Source: an uncultured Bacilli bacterium | Lineage (GTDB): Bacteria; Bacillota_I; Bacilli_A; RF39; UBA660 | NCBI GenBank assembly: GCA_934098435.1 | Contig: CAKOOV010000003.1 | Span: forward strand, 1-64,000 | Length of the DNA stretch: 64,000 bases | Direction: 5' to 3' | Part shown: in pieces, positions 7,565 to 17,434 of the stretch | Position numbering within the stretch: position 1 is the first letter of the stretch | Layout of the letters: each line of letters opens with the position of its first letter | Position numbers and translations under genes: made by a program | Notes under the pieces: generated by a model | Told to the model about the DNA's origin: nothing | Seen by the model: the letters and a program-made list of their open reading frames with translations, nothing else | The model's database searches: none

Positions 7565-9968
7565 TTTCAAAAAAATAGAAAAAAAATGGCAAGAGTACTG
7601 GGAAAATAATCATGTTTTTGAAGCACAAAACGAGAGCAACAAAAAACCATATTACATTCTAGTAGAATTTCCATATCCATCAGGAAGTGGCCTACATGTA
7701 GGCCACGTTAGAGGCTATACAGCACAAGACGCTATAGCTAGAATGAAAAGAAGACAAGGATATAACGTTTTATATCCAATGGGATGGGATGCATTCGGCG
7801 CTCCAGCAGAACAATATGCCATAAAAAATCATATTCATCCCAAAGACGCCGTAAAAGAAAATATAAAAACATTTAAAGGCCAAATGAAAAGACTTGGATT
7901 TTCATTTGATTGGAGTAGAGAATTTTCTACTACCGATCCAGAATATTATAAATGGACACAATGGCAATTCTTGCAATTTTACAAACACAATATGACTTAT
8001 AAAGCAACAATACCAGTAAATTGGTGCCCAACATGCAAAACCGTACTTTCCAATGAAGATGCCGCTGGTGGCGTGTGTGAAAGATGCGGCAGTAGCGTTG
8101 TTCAAAAAGAAAAATCCCAATGGATGCTTAGAATGTCCGATTATGCTGAAGATTTATTAAAAGGACTTGATGACACAAATTTTGCTGAAAGAGTAAAATT
8201 AGGGCAAATCAATTGGATAGGCAAATCAACCGGTGTTGAGTTAGATGTAAATGTTGTAGGAGGAGGATCCTTCTCAGTATTTACCACATGTATTGAAACA
8301 GTATATGGTATAACATTCTTTGTAATAGCTCCAGACGGAAAACTAATGAAAGAACTATTACCAAGAGTAGAAAATAAAAATGAAGTTTTATCTTATATTG
8401 AAGAAACATCACATAAATCTAATATGGATAGAACAGAATTAAATAAAGGAAAAACAGGTGTAGAATTAAAAGGAATTAAAGCAATTAATCCAGTAAACGG
8501 TAAAGAAGTACCAGTATTTATAGGAGATTTCGTTTTAGGCGACTACGGTACCGGTGCAGTAATGGCCGTTCCAGCTCATGACCAAAGAGATTATGAATAC
8601 ATGAAAGCACATAACTTAGATATGATAGAAGTAATATCCGGAGGAGACATCTCAACTAAAGCTTTTGAAAAATATGATTATTTAGGAAAAAATTGCAAAC
8701 TTATAAATTCCGAAGAATTCACCGGTATGACAGTAGAAGAAGCCAAAGAAGCTATCACTAAAAAGCTAGAAAAACTAGGCATCGGAAGAAGAGTAAATAA
8801 CTATAAAATGAGAGATTGGATTTTCTCAAGACAAAGATTCTGGGGCGAACCAATTCCAATGATTTATTGCGAAAAATGTGGCTGGCAACCCATGGAAGAA
8901 AAAGATTTACCACTACTTCTTCCAAATGTTGCAGAATACGAACCAACCGAAAACGGTGAAAGCCCATTAGCAAAGATCGATGAATGGGTAAATACAACTT
9001 GCCCTCATTGCGGAGGCCCTGCCAGAAGAGAAACCGATACAATGCCTAACTGGGCTGGTTCATCATGGTATTTCCTAAGATTTATGGATCCACACAATAA
9101 CAAAGAATTTGCTAATATGGATGTAATGAAATATTGGAACAGAGTAGATTGGTATAACGGTGGTATGGAACATACAGCTAGACACCTATTATATGCTAGA
9201 TTCTGGGTACAAATGCTATACAACTTTGGTTTAGTACCACATAAAGAAATGATTTGGACCAGAGTAAGTCACGGAATGATATTAGGCTCAAATAACGAAA
9301 AAATGAGTAAAAGCAAAGGCAATGTAATAAATCCAGACGAAATAGTAAACGGATATGGAGCAGATGCCTTAAGAATATACGAAATGTTTATGGGCGACTA
9401 TACACAAGATGCACCATGGAGTACAGACTCGCTTAAAGGATGTAAAAGATTTGTTGATAGAATAGTAAGACTAAAAGACAAAATTACAGACGATGAAGAA
9501 TATTCTAAAGACCTAGAAGTAATTATCAACAAGAGTATCAAAAAAGTCGAACATGACCTAACACATATGGCCTACAATACAGCAGTATCAACCCTAATGA
9601 TTCTATTAAACACTTATGACGAAAAAGAACATATTACCAAAGGCGATTATAGAATATTACTAGAACTACTAAATCCAATTGCTCCACATATAACAGAAGA
9701 ATTAAATGAAACTATAGGATATGAACCAATTTGCAATAGACCATGGCCAAAATATGACGAAGCCAAAACAGAAGATCAAGAAAAAGAAATAGCTATTCAA
9801 GTAAATGGTAAAGTAAGAGATACCATCAAAATAAACATAAACACTTCAAAAGAAGACTTAGAAAAAGAAGCACTATCAAGAGAAAACATAAAGAAGTGGA
9901 CTGAAAACAAAGAAATAGTAAAGATTATAGTAGTACCAGGAAGAATAGTAAATATTGTTATAAAATAA
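7557..9968 (+). CDS. leuS: Leucyl-tRNA synthetase
   Basis: 803 aa, the usual size for a bacterial LeuRS. It charges tRNA-Leu with leucine. Class I signatures are present: HVGH at residues 47-50 (HIGH motif, preceded by PYPSGSGL) and KMSKS at 582-586. Zinc-binding Cys pairs occur in the N-terminal insertion (CPTC near 159, CERC near 177) and in CEKC/CPHC further on. The editing domain includes GTGAVMAVPAHDQRD. A C-terminal anticodon domain follows. Coupled to the preceding small membrane protein and ended by a strong terminator at 9973. Confidence 0.98.
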   Translation: MYNFKKIEKKWQEYWENNHVFEAQNESNKKPYYILVEFPYPSGSGLHVGHVRGYTAQDAIARMKRRQGYNVLYPMGWDAFGAPAEQYAIKNHIHPKDAVKENIKTFKGQMKRLGFSFDWSREFSTTDPEYYKWTQWQFLQFYKHNMTYKATIPVNWCPTCKTVLSNEDAAGGVCERCGSSVVQKEKSQWMLRMSDYAEDLLKGLDDTNFAERVKLGQINWIGKSTGVELDVNVVGGGSFSVFTTCIETVYGITFFVIAPDGKLMKELLPRVENKNEVLSYIEETSHKSNMDRTELNKGKTGVELKGIKAINPVNGKEVPVFIGDFVLGDYGTGAVMAVPAHDQRDYEYMKAHNLDMIEVISGGDISTKAFEKYDYLGKNCKLINSEEFTGMTVEEAKEAITKKLEKLGIGRRVNNYKMRDWIFSRQRFWGEPIPMIYCEKCGWQPMEEKDLPLLLPNVAEYEPTENGESPLAKIDEWVNTTCPHCGGPARRETDTMPNWAGSSWYFLRFMDPHNNKEFANMDVMKYWNRVDWYNGGMEHTARHLLYARFWVQMLYNFGLVPHKEMIWTRVSHGMILGSNNEKMSKSKGNVINPDEIVNGYGADALRIYEMFMGDYTQDAPWSTDSLKGCKRFVDRIVRLKDKITDDEEYSKDLEVIINKSIKKVEHDLTHMAYNTAVSTLMILLNTYDEKEHITKGDYRILLELLNPIAPHITEELNETIGYEPICNRPWPKYDEAKTEDQEKEIAIQVNGKVRDTIKININTSKEDLEKEALSRENIKKWTENKEIVKIIVVPGRIVNIVIK

Positions 9969-9972
9969 ACAT

Positions 9973-10008
9973 AATGAATCTCAAACATATGAGATTCATT
10001 TTTTTAAA
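9973..10008 (+). terminator. Terminator after leuS
   Basis: Arms AATGAATCTCA (9973-9983) and TGAGATTCATT (9990-10000), a 6-base loop, then a T-run. Confidence 0.9.
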
Positions 10009-10176
10009 AAAAATAAAATTTAATCAAAATACTTTTTTATATCCTTAATAACAGCCAAAATATATTTTTAACACATTCAAAATAACTTTATACCAGAAAA
10101 AACACTCACAAAATACCTTTTTACCCCATTTGCATAATTAAATCAAATCTGCTATTATCATTGCAAGGAGGGAAAA

Positions 10177-10707
10177 ATGGATACTATTAAAATAATACAA
10201 ATATTTAATAAAGTCATAACAAGTAAAGAACTAGATAAAAAAATATTATATAAAATATTAAGTAATATTCTGCACAAAAATAATATCATTTTATCAGAAG
10301 GAGATATCTACATAAAAGAAATAAGAAGCCATATAGAAGATAACACCATAAATAATAATTACCTAATAAGAGTAAATAAAAACCAATTCTTCAGTTTGGG
10401 AATAAACGAAAATTTTGATAAGATAGATTATGTACTTAGAACATACTATGATCTATTCGAAGAAGTAACCAAACTAAAATTAGAAAGTGAAGAATTATTC
10501 TCTAGTACACACGCAATCATAAATTTAGATATATTTAACACAAAAGAAGTAGCAAAATTAATATTAAAAAACAAAGAAGGAATAGTACTAAAAAGTCCTT
10601 TAAATATTATCAATGTAAATTTATTAGATAATTATAACAAAATGTTAGAATTATTAACTCCTGAAGAGAGAAAAAAACTAATTAATTTAATAAACAATCA
10701 AAAATAA
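10177..10707 (+). CDS. Unknown protein upstream of tnpB
   Basis: 176 aa, acidic to neutral, mostly predicted alpha-helical, with no hydrophobic segment and no motif I recognise. The SD is AAGGAGGG 8 bases before the ATG. It ends 12 bases before tnpB and is probably cotranscribed with it. The C-terminal LLTPEERKKLINLINNQ looks like a helical end of a small regulator or an adaptor. Whether it belongs to the TnpB element or to the host is not clear. Confidence 0.65.
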   Translation: MDTIKIIQIFNKVITSKELDKKILYKILSNILHKNNIILSEGDIYIKEIRSHIEDNTINNNYLIRVNKNQFFSLGINENFDKIDYVLRTYYDLFEEVTKLKLESEELFSSTHAIINLDIFNTKEVAKLILKNKEGIVLKSPLNIINVNLLDNYNKMLELLTPEERKKLINLINNQK

Positions 10708-10719
10708 GGCGGTGAAATA

Positions 10720-11853
10720 ATGTATAAAGCATATAAATTTAGATTATATCCAAATGACACACAAAAAGAAAAACTAAATAAAACTTTTGGATGCAATAGA
10801 TTTGTATATAATTATTATCTTAGAAAAATAATTAGCGAAGGATATATGAATTCCTATTCTTGTATTAAAGATTATACAAATAAATTAAAATATGAATATC
10901 CTTTCTTACTAGAAGCCAATCCAATACTTATCAAAAAAACAATATTCAATCTACAAGATAATTATAAAAGACATCTTAATAGGAAAATCTGTAATCCAAA
11001 ATATCGAAGCAAATATGGTAAAAATAGTTATACAATTAAAGCAATTTATAACAATCAGTGTAATATAGAATTAGATTTAACTAGGAGAACAATAAAATTA
11101 CCAGAATTAGAAGAATTAAAAATAAGAGGCTATAGAAATATTCACAAAATAAACAGCAAAATAATAAATGCAACAATATCAAAAGAACAAAATGGTAAAT
11201 ATTATGTGAGCGTATTATACGAATTGCCAGAACCATTAAAAATAAAACCAAATACAATAGTAGGATTAGATTTAGGAATAAAGAAGCTAATAACAATGTC
11301 AGATAATACATTATATGATAACAATAAATATATAAATAAATATGAAAAACAAATAAAAAGAGAACAATACAAATTATCTAAAAAGAATAAAGGAAGCCAA
11401 AACTATTACAAAAATTTAAAAAAATTAAATATACTTTACAGCAAATTATCTAATGCTAGAAAATACTACATTCATCAAATAACAAAAGAAATAACCGATA
11501 ATTATGATATAATAACTGCCGAATCATTAAACATTAAAAAAATGATTATGAACAAAGACATAAATTTATCCAAAAAAATAAATGATGCAACATTCAGAGA
11601 AATACTAAAACAATTAGAATACAAGTCCAAAGAAAAAGGCAAATACTTCTTCAAAGCAAATACCTACTACCCATCAAGTCAAACATGCAGCATTTGTGAT
11701 AATATAGATAAAAAATATAAGAATCTAAATGAGAGAAACTATGTATGCCAATGTTGCAAAAACACGTTGGATAGAGATTTAAATGCCAGTATAAATATCA
11801 TGTTTGAAGGGCTAAAATTATATATGAAGAAAGCATATTCCAAGTATCAATAA
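10720..11853 (+). CDS. tnpB: TnpB, IS605/IS607-family RNA-guided nuclease
   Basis: 377 aa, full length for TnpB. An N-terminal helix-turn-helix-like part (YKFRLYPNDTQKEKL, FVYNYYL) precedes the RuvC-like nuclease: Asp184 in VGLDLGIKK, Glu268 in TAESLNIKKM, and the third acidic residue in the DRDLNAS motif (351-357). Between the last two lies the zinc ribbon CSIC...CQCC (323-346). All catalytic residues are retained, so it may be active. TnpB cuts DNA guided by an omega RNA transcribed from the element's right end. No TnpA transposase lies in the window, so it may be a solitary copy. SD GGCGGTG. Confidence 0.93.
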   Translation: MYKAYKFRLYPNDTQKEKLNKTFGCNRFVYNYYLRKIISEGYMNSYSCIKDYTNKLKYEYPFLLEANPILIKKTIFNLQDNYKRHLNRKICNPKYRSKYGKNSYTIKAIYNNQCNIELDLTRRTIKLPELEELKIRGYRNIHKINSKIINATISKEQNGKYYVSVLYELPEPLKIKPNTIVGLDLGIKKLITMSDNTLYDNNKYINKYEKQIKREQYKLSKKNKGSQNYYKNLKKLNILYSKLSNARKYYIHQITKEITDNYDIITAESLNIKKMIMNKDINLSKKINDATFREILKQLEYKSKEKGKYFFKANTYYPSSQTCSICDNIDKKYKNLNERNYVCQCCKNTLDRDLNASINIMFEGLKLYMKKAYSKYQ

Positions 11854-11859
11854 TAAATA

Positions 11860-12003
11860 TCAATAACGAACAAAATTTCTTTAAAGTAAAAATAAAGTAC
11901 GGTAGCACTTATCGGAATTTAAGTCTGTGGACGAAGCTAAGCATAGTTTCCAAGAAACAGAAATTCATCACTGTGAAGTGATGGTGCAAGCAATTTGCAC
12001 TTT
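11860..12003 (+). ncRNA. Candidate omega RNA / right end of the tnpB element
   Basis: The 270 bases after tnpB hold no gene but contain successive hairpins: GTTTC-CAA-GAAAC (11946-11958), CATCACT-GTGA-AGTGATG (11966-11983) and GTGCAA-GCAAT-TTGCAC (11984-12000). In TnpB elements the omega RNA overlaps this position and its guide is taken from the sequence beyond the right end. The exact boundaries and guide cannot be fixed by eye. Confidence 0.5.
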
Positions 12004-12124
12004 ATTCTGGGATAGTTACTGATATAATTATAGTAATAACAAGTGTAGACAACTAGAAAAATAAGCAGATAAATGAAAAAAACTTGAATAATTAAAAATT
12101 AGATGCTATAATTATATCAGTAAC

Positions 12125-12199
12125 TGCCCTGTAGCCAAGTGGTAAGGCTCTAGACTCTGACTCTAGCACGCGTTAGTTCGAATCTAACCAGGGCAACCA
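12125..12199 (+). tRNA. tRNA-Gln (anticodon CTG)
   Basis: Acceptor TGCCCTG pairs with CAGGGCA, the D-arm is GCC...GGC, and the anticodon stem CTAGA/TCTAG encloses loop CTCTGAC (anticodon CTG). The T-arm is GTTAG-TTCGAAT-CTAAC, with discriminator A and an encoded CCA. gltX lies shortly downstream. No glutaminyl-tRNA synthetase is in this window. Confidence 0.95.
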
Positions 12200-12211
12200 C
12201 TAAATAAAAAT

Positions 12212-12236
12212 AGCCCTTCTAAAGGGCTTTATTTTG
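12212..12236 (+). terminator. Terminator after tRNA-Gln
   Basis: Arms AGCCCTT and AAGGGCT around CTA (12212-12228), flanked by A-run and T-run, so it may serve the convergent small gene at 12246 as well. Confidence 0.8.
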
Positions 12237-12245
12237 ATATAGTTA

Positions 12246-12392
12246 TTATTTGCAGCATCTTTGACCGCATCCACATCCAGAAGAACCATTGTTCCAAAAT
12301 AGAATAAAAAATATAATAAGAACAACGATAATTATCCAAAAACCATTGGTGCCATAGCTATATCCATAAGAAGGATATCCATAACCATACAT
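12246..12392 (-). CDS. YjcZ-like small Gly/Tyr-rich membrane peptide
   Basis: 48 aa, encoded on the minus strand behind a strong SD (AAGGAG, 9 bases before the ATG). The N-terminus is Tyr/Gly-rich (MYGYGYPSYGYSYG), followed by one hydrophobic helix (about 18-33) and a Cys-rich tail (GCGCGQRCC). This layout matches the YjcZ/sporulation-associated small proteins of Bacilli, in which a Gly/Tyr head precedes one transmembrane segment. It fits the sporulation genes elsewhere in the window. It converges on tRNA-Gln across the terminator at 12212. Confidence 0.75.
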   Translation of the reverse strand: MYGYGYPSYGYSYGTNGFWIIIVVLIIFFILFWNNGSSGCGCGQRCCK

Positions 12393-12482
12393 ACTAATCA
12401 ATTCTCCTTTCAATATATTATATTTAACTATAGTAATAATGCATATAGTGGATACCTAATAAAATCAAAAAGAGGTGAAAAA

Positions 12483-14132
12483 ATGACAAATAAAGATTTA
12501 GCAAATTTAATATTTCCTAATGTTACTAAAACAATAGAAGACTATGAAAAAATGTATCCAGAAAGAAACTTAAAGGAAGGCGCAAAAGTAACAAGATTTG
12601 CTCCTAGTCCAACAGGATTTATGCATATAGGAGGATTTTATCAAGCACTTACAGATTATATTATTGCAAAAAATACAAATGGAGTATTTTATTTAAGAAA
12701 TGAAGACACTGACAAAACAAGAGAAGTAGATTCTGCCATTGAATTAATAATAAAAACATTGAAAGAATATAATCTTATGCCAGATGAATATGAGTATAAA
12801 GATACAATAGTAGGCAATTATGGACCATATATTCAAAGTGAAAGAATAGAAATATATCACGCTTACATAAAAAGATTAATTGAAATAGGTAGAGCATATC
12901 CATGCTTTTGTAAAAAAGAAACACTAGAAGAATTGAGAAAAAATCAAGAAGAAAAAAAAATGAGAACAGGTTACTATGGTAGATTTGCCAAATGTAGAAG
13001 TATTAGCATAGAGGAAGCAATTACAAGAATAAAAAATGGCGAAAGCTATGTCATTAGATTCAAATCAGAAGGCGATTTTAACAATAAAATAATTTTTGAA
13101 GACCTATCAAAAGGAAAACTAAGTTTAAGTGAAAATGACATAGATGATGTAATTATGAAAAGCGACACCATGCTTCCAACTTATCATTTCGCTCATGTAG
13201 TAGATGACCATCTAATGCACACTACGCATGTAGTAAGAGGAGAGGAATGGCTACCAAGTGTAACTAAACATCTAGAAATGTTTAAAGCATTAGGCTTAAA
13301 ACCACCTAAATACATCCACACCCCACTGATATTAAAGCAAGATGGTGAAATCAAAAGAAAAATAAGCAAAAGAAAAGACCCAGAAGCAAGTATGAGCTAT
13401 TATAAAGAAAAAGGATATCCTACAATTGCAGTAATAGAATCATTGATGACAATAATTAATTCCAATTACGAAGAATGGCATGCCGCTAATCCAGATAAAA
13501 ATTTCTTAGATTTTAATTTTTCTCCAAAAAAAATGTCTCCATCAGGAGCTTTATATGATTTAGAAAAATTAAATAACATATCCAAAAATTACATTAGTAA
13601 AATGACTAAGGACGAAGTATATACTAATTTAGTAAATTGGAGCAAAGAATATGATAAAGAATTTAACAATCTACTAGTAAAATATGAAGATTACACAAAA
13701 AACATACTAAACATAGAAAGAGAGCAGAAAAAGCCTAGAAAAGACTATTCCTGCTATAGTGATATAAAAAGTCAAATATTCTATATGTATGACGAATTAT
13801 ACAATCCAACCTCATATGAATGGGGAAAAATCAATGATAAAAAAGAAATCATTAAGATACTAAAAACATATATGGAAAAATATTTCAATATTACCGATAA
13901 AGAAGCATGGTTTAACAATATCAAAGACTTGACAGACGAACTAGGCTATTGCAGTAACATGAAAGAATACAAAGAAAATCCCGATAAGTATAAAGGAAAC
14001 GTAGCAGACATATCAACAGTAATAAGAGTAGCACTAACAACAAAAAGCATGACACCAGACTTATATGAAATAATGAAATTACTAGGTAAAGATAGAATAA
14101 AAGAAAGAATAACCAAAATAGAGCAGCTTTAA
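12483..14132 (+). CDS. gltX: Glutamyl-tRNA synthetase
   Basis: 549 aa class Ib synthetase. The HIGH-like motif is HIGG (48-51, in PSPTGFMHIGG) and the KMSKS-like motif is KISKRKDPE. It charges tRNA-Glu, and in organisms without glutaminyl-tRNA synthetase it also misacylates tRNA-Gln for the GatCAB amidotransferase. The nearby tRNA-Gln fits that idea but does not prove it. It is somewhat longer than the common ~480 aa form, with an enlarged C-terminal anticodon region. SD AGAGGTG; terminator at 14121. Confidence 0.95.
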   Translation: MTNKDLANLIFPNVTKTIEDYEKMYPERNLKEGAKVTRFAPSPTGFMHIGGFYQALTDYIIAKNTNGVFYLRNEDTDKTREVDSAIELIIKTLKEYNLMPDEYEYKDTIVGNYGPYIQSERIEIYHAYIKRLIEIGRAYPCFCKKETLEELRKNQEEKKMRTGYYGRFAKCRSISIEEAITRIKNGESYVIRFKSEGDFNNKIIFEDLSKGKLSLSENDIDDVIMKSDTMLPTYHFAHVVDDHLMHTTHVVRGEEWLPSVTKHLEMFKALGLKPPKYIHTPLILKQDGEIKRKISKRKDPEASMSYYKEKGYPTIAVIESLMTIINSNYEEWHAANPDKNFLDFNFSPKKMSPSGALYDLEKLNNISKNYISKMTKDEVYTNLVNWSKEYDKEFNNLLVKYEDYTKNILNIEREQKKPRKDYSCYSDIKSQIFYMYDELYNPTSYEWGKINDKKEIIKILKTYMEKYFNITDKEAWFNNIKDLTDELGYCSNMKEYKENPDKYKGNVADISTVIRVALTTKSMTPDLYEIMKLLGKDRIKERITKIEQL

Positions 14133-14153
14133 CAAAAGCTCCTCTTTTTTTAT
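14121..14153 (+). terminator. Terminator after gltX
   Basis: Hairpin AGAG-C-AGCTTT / AAAGCT-C-CTCT (14121-14146), overlapping the gltX end, followed by a T-run. Confidence 0.85.
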
Positions 14154-14209
14154 AACAATTATCTAATTTTTATGGTACAATATAATATATAAATAGAAAG
14201 GAAGATATA

Positions 14210-15097
14210 ATGAAAAAAACAAAAGTATATTTTACAAAAGAAATAACTAGCGAAGCACTAGTAAAATTATATAAAAAATTAAATATAGAATTACCCAAAC
14301 CAACCGCTGTAAAAATACATTCCGGAGAAGAAGGAAATCAAAACTATCTAAAACCAGAATTCCTAAAAAACATAATAGAAGAAGTGGATGGTGTAGTAGT
14401 AGAATGCAATACAGCATACGAAGGAGCCAGAAATACCACCAACAAACATCAAAAATTAATGCAAGAACATGGCTGGGATAAATATTATCAAGTAGATATA
14501 ATGGATAGCGAAGACGACATCACATTAGAAATACCAAATGGCAAAATAATAAAAAAAGATTATGTCGGCAGCCACTTAAATAACTATAAAAGCATGCTAG
14601 TATTATCACATTTCAAGGGACATCCAATGGGAGGCTTTGGTGGAGCCCTAAAACAATTATCCATAGGAGTAGCATCCAGTAGTGGCAAAGCCTATATTCA
14701 CACAGCAGGCAAGACAACCAACGCAAACGACCTATGGAATAACCTTCCAAATCAAGACAAATTCATTGAAGCCATGGCCGACGCCGCTTCAGTAGTACAT
14801 AACCATTTCAAAGGAAACATAGCTTACATAAACATAATGAAAAACATGAGCATTGACTGTGATTGTTGTGCCGTCGCAGAAGACCCATGCATGAAAGACA
14901 TCGGCATGTTAGCCAGCACAGATCCAATAGCCATTGACAAAGCCTGCCTAGATTTAGTATATCAAAGCAGTGACAAAGGAAAAGACCACCTAATAGAACG
15001 TATAGAATCAAGACATGGCAATCACATCATAGATGCAGCAGCAGCATTAAAATTTGGCACCAAAGACTATGAATTAATAAACATCGATAACATTTAG
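14210..15097 (+). CDS. DUF362 domain-containing protein
   Basis: 295 aa. The DUF362 features are KIHSGEEG near residue 36, VVVECNTAYEGARNTT, LSHFKGHPMGGFGGALKQLSIG (about 135-155), and CDCCAVAEDPCMKDIGMLASTDPIAIDKACLDL (about 217-250). The family includes proteins thought to bind iron-sulfur clusters; this copy has several Cys (CDCC, C) but no separate ferredoxin domain, and its reaction is not known. It stands alone between gltX and ligA with its own SD (AAAGGAAG) and an AT-rich promoter region. Confidence 0.88.
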   Translation: MKKTKVYFTKEITSEALVKLYKKLNIELPKPTAVKIHSGEEGNQNYLKPEFLKNIIEEVDGVVVECNTAYEGARNTTNKHQKLMQEHGWDKYYQVDIMDSEDDITLEIPNGKIIKKDYVGSHLNNYKSMLVLSHFKGHPMGGFGGALKQLSIGVASSSGKAYIHTAGKTTNANDLWNNLPNQDKFIEAMADAASVVHNHFKGNIAYINIMKNMSIDCDCCAVAEDPCMKDIGMLASTDPIAIDKACLDLVYQSSDKGKDHLIERIESRHGNHIIDAAAALKFGTKDYELINIDNI

Positions 15098-15162
15098 TAA
15101 GACTAACACTTATTATTGCCAAAGAAAAAATTATAATATCTTATAACAAAAAAATCAAATAA

Positions 15163-15182
15163 GAACTTTTATAGTTCTTTTA
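15163..15182 (+). terminator. Terminator upstream of ligA
   Basis: AAGAACT/AGTTCTT hairpin followed by TTT, 40 bases before the ligA start. A TATAAT box follows at about 15191, which is the likely ligA promoter. Confidence 0.6.
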
Positions 15183-15219
15183 ATTATGGTATAATAGAAA
15201 CATATAAAGGAGAATACAA

Positions 15220-17175
15220 ATGGAAAACAAAATAGCAAGAATGAAAGAACTAATAAACATCCTCAATAAAGCCTCAGAATTATATTATCAAAAAAATACA
15301 ATAATGATGACCGACTACGAATACGATCATCTTTACGACGAACTAGTAGAATTAGAAAAAGAAACCAACATGACACTATCAAATAGCCCCACAATAAATA
15401 TAGAACCAGAAATATCCAGTTCCCTAAAACAGATAGAACACCCAAGCCCAATGCTATCCCTAGCCAAAACAAAGAAAATAAGTGAACTAGAAAATTTTAT
15501 AGGAAACAAAGAAGGCCTATTATCATGGAAACTAGACGGTCTAACAATAGTACTTACCTATGAAAACGGCAAACTAGTAAGTGGAGTAACTAGAGGAACA
15601 GGAATTATAGGAGAACTAGTAACAGAAAACGTCAAGCAATTCAAAAACGTTCCACTTACAATTCCATATAAAGGAAGACTAGTATTAAGAGGCGAAGCCA
15701 TAATAAAATATTCCGATTTCAATAGAATGAACGAAGAATTAGATGACGGTTCCAGCCAATACAAAAACCCAAGGAATCTATGTTCCGGCTCCGTAAGACA
15801 ACTCGATAGTAGTATAACCGCCAAAAGATGCGTCAATTGCATAATCTTCGCCCTAATCGAATCATCTACTCATATATCCAATTTAAAAAGTGAATGCTTT
15901 GAATGGCTAAAAAATCAAGGCTTTGAAGTAGTAGAATATTATAAAGTAACAAAAGAAACAATGAAAGAACAAGTACTAATGTACAAAGAAAAAATAAAAA
16001 AGTACGATATCCCATCCGACGGATTAGTATTAACCTATAACGATATAGCATATGGCAATAGCCTAGGAACAACCGCCAAATTTCCTAAGCACTCAATCGC
16101 CTTCAAATGGCAAGACGAAACTGCCAAAACCACCTTAAGAAAAGTAGATTGGCTCGTATCAAGAACCGGCCTTATCAATCCCGTAGCAGTATTCGACCCA
16201 GTAGAACTAGAAGGAACCATAGTATCCAGAGCCTCAGTTCATAACGTTTCCATATTAGAAGGATTAAAATTAGGAATAGGGGACACCATCATGGTTTATA
16301 AAGCCAACATGATAATACCACAAATAGCTAGCAACTCCACTCAAAGCGGTAATTTAGAAATACCAAACAGATGCCCCGTATGTGGAGGCAAAGCCAGTAT
16401 CATATCCAATTCCGATGTAAAATATTTATATTGCATGAACGATTTCTGCAAAGCCAAACTAATAAAACGTTTAAGTCTCTTTGTAAGCAGAAACGCCATG
16501 AATATTGACGGTATTTCCGACATGATCCTAAACAAACTAATTACCGAAAAAATAGTAAACAATTATAAAGACCTATATCATTTAGATAGACATAAAGACA
16601 AAATAATAGCTTTCGAAGGTTTTGGAGAAAAATCCTACAATAATATGATAAACTCCATAGAAAAGTCCCGACACGTAAAATTAGCCAATTTTATATATGC
16701 ATTAGGCATACCAGATATAGGCTTTTCCAGAGCAAAACTCATATGCAATCACTTTAACAATGATTTTAACAAAATAAGTAATCTTACATATGAAGAGTTA
16801 AGTAATATCACCGGAGTAGGAGAAATAATAGCCAAAGAATGGATAGATACCTTTTCCAATCCCGACTTTATAGAAGAACTAAAAGAATTAAAAGAAGAAA
16901 TAGATATACCAAAAGCATCCACTAATAGCAATAAAGACCTAGATGGATTAACCTTCGTAATAACCGGTAGTCTAAATAAATTCACTAATAGAGATACAAT
17001 GATTGAATTCATTGAGGAGCATGGCGGCAAAGTAGTCACCTCAATATCCAGTAAAGTTAACTATTTAATAAATAACGATATTACCAGTACAAGCACTAAA
17101 AATAACAAAGCCAAAGAATTAGGTATAAGCATCATAGATGAAGACAAGTTCCTTGAACTAATAAAAGAAAAGTAA
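15220..17175 (+). CDS. ligA: NAD-dependent DNA ligase
   Basis: 651 aa, the usual size. It seals nicks with NAD. The nucleotidyltransferase domain has the catalytic Lys104 in SWKLDG and the Ia domain Tyr pair near 22-23 and 34. An OB fold follows, then a four-Cys zinc finger (CPVC, CMNDFC, about 386-415), helix-hairpin-helix repeats (GIGDT, GFGEK, GIPDIG, GVGEI) and a C-terminal BRCT domain (about 575-651, FVITGSLNKFTNRD). SD AAAGGAG. Followed by a hairpin pair, then tRNA-Glu. Confidence 0.97.
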   Translation: MENKIARMKELINILNKASELYYQKNTIMMTDYEYDHLYDELVELEKETNMTLSNSPTINIEPEISSSLKQIEHPSPMLSLAKTKKISELENFIGNKEGLLSWKLDGLTIVLTYENGKLVSGVTRGTGIIGELVTENVKQFKNVPLTIPYKGRLVLRGEAIIKYSDFNRMNEELDDGSSQYKNPRNLCSGSVRQLDSSITAKRCVNCIIFALIESSTHISNLKSECFEWLKNQGFEVVEYYKVTKETMKEQVLMYKEKIKKYDIPSDGLVLTYNDIAYGNSLGTTAKFPKHSIAFKWQDETAKTTLRKVDWLVSRTGLINPVAVFDPVELEGTIVSRASVHNVSILEGLKLGIGDTIMVYKANMIIPQIASNSTQSGNLEIPNRCPVCGGKASIISNSDVKYLYCMNDFCKAKLIKRLSLFVSRNAMNIDGISDMILNKLITEKIVNNYKDLYHLDRHKDKIIAFEGFGEKSYNNMINSIEKSRHVKLANFIYALGIPDIGFSRAKLICNHFNNDFNKISNLTYEELSNITGVGEIIAKEWIDTFSNPDFIEELKELKEEIDIPKASTNSNKDLDGLTFVITGSLNKFTNRDTMIEFIEEHGGKVVTSISSKVNYLINNDITSTSTKNNKAKELGISIIDEDKFLELIKEK

Positions 17176-17214
17176 TTTTCTTTTTCTTTTCGTCTCACAT
17201 TTCATTGTTCGCCG

Positions 17215-17268
17215 TTTTCTAATGCCTAAGGTCATTAGAAAATAGTTTTGAGCTAGTATCTCAAAACT
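17215..17268 (+). repeat. Conserved-loop hairpin pair, site 1
   Basis: Hairpin 1: TTTTCTAAT (17215-17223), loop GCCTAAGGTC (17224-17233), ATTAGAAAA (17234-17242). Hairpin 2: AGTTTTGA, loop GCTAGTATC, TCAAAACT (17244-17268), the loop being a diverged version. There is no T-run, so it does not look like a simple terminator. Confidence 0.8.
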
Positions 17269-17343
17269 AATATTAGTATGTAAAAACACTTGAAAAAAGT
17301 TTTTATCTATGTTAAAATAATAATGTCTTAAAAAAGACATTAT

Positions 17344-17420
17344 GGCCTGTTGGTGAAGTGGCTTAACACATTGCCCTCTCAAGGCAACATTCATGGATTC
17401 GAATTCCATACAGGTCACCA
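17344..17420 (+). tRNA. tRNA-Glu (anticodon CTC)
   Basis: Acceptor GGCCTGT pairs with ACAGGTC (one G-T pair). The anticodon stem TTGCC/GGCAA encloses CTCTCAA (anticodon CTC), and the T-loop is TTCGAAT, with discriminator A and an encoded CCA. Confidence 0.94.
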
Positions 17421-17434
17421 TATATTAATAATTC

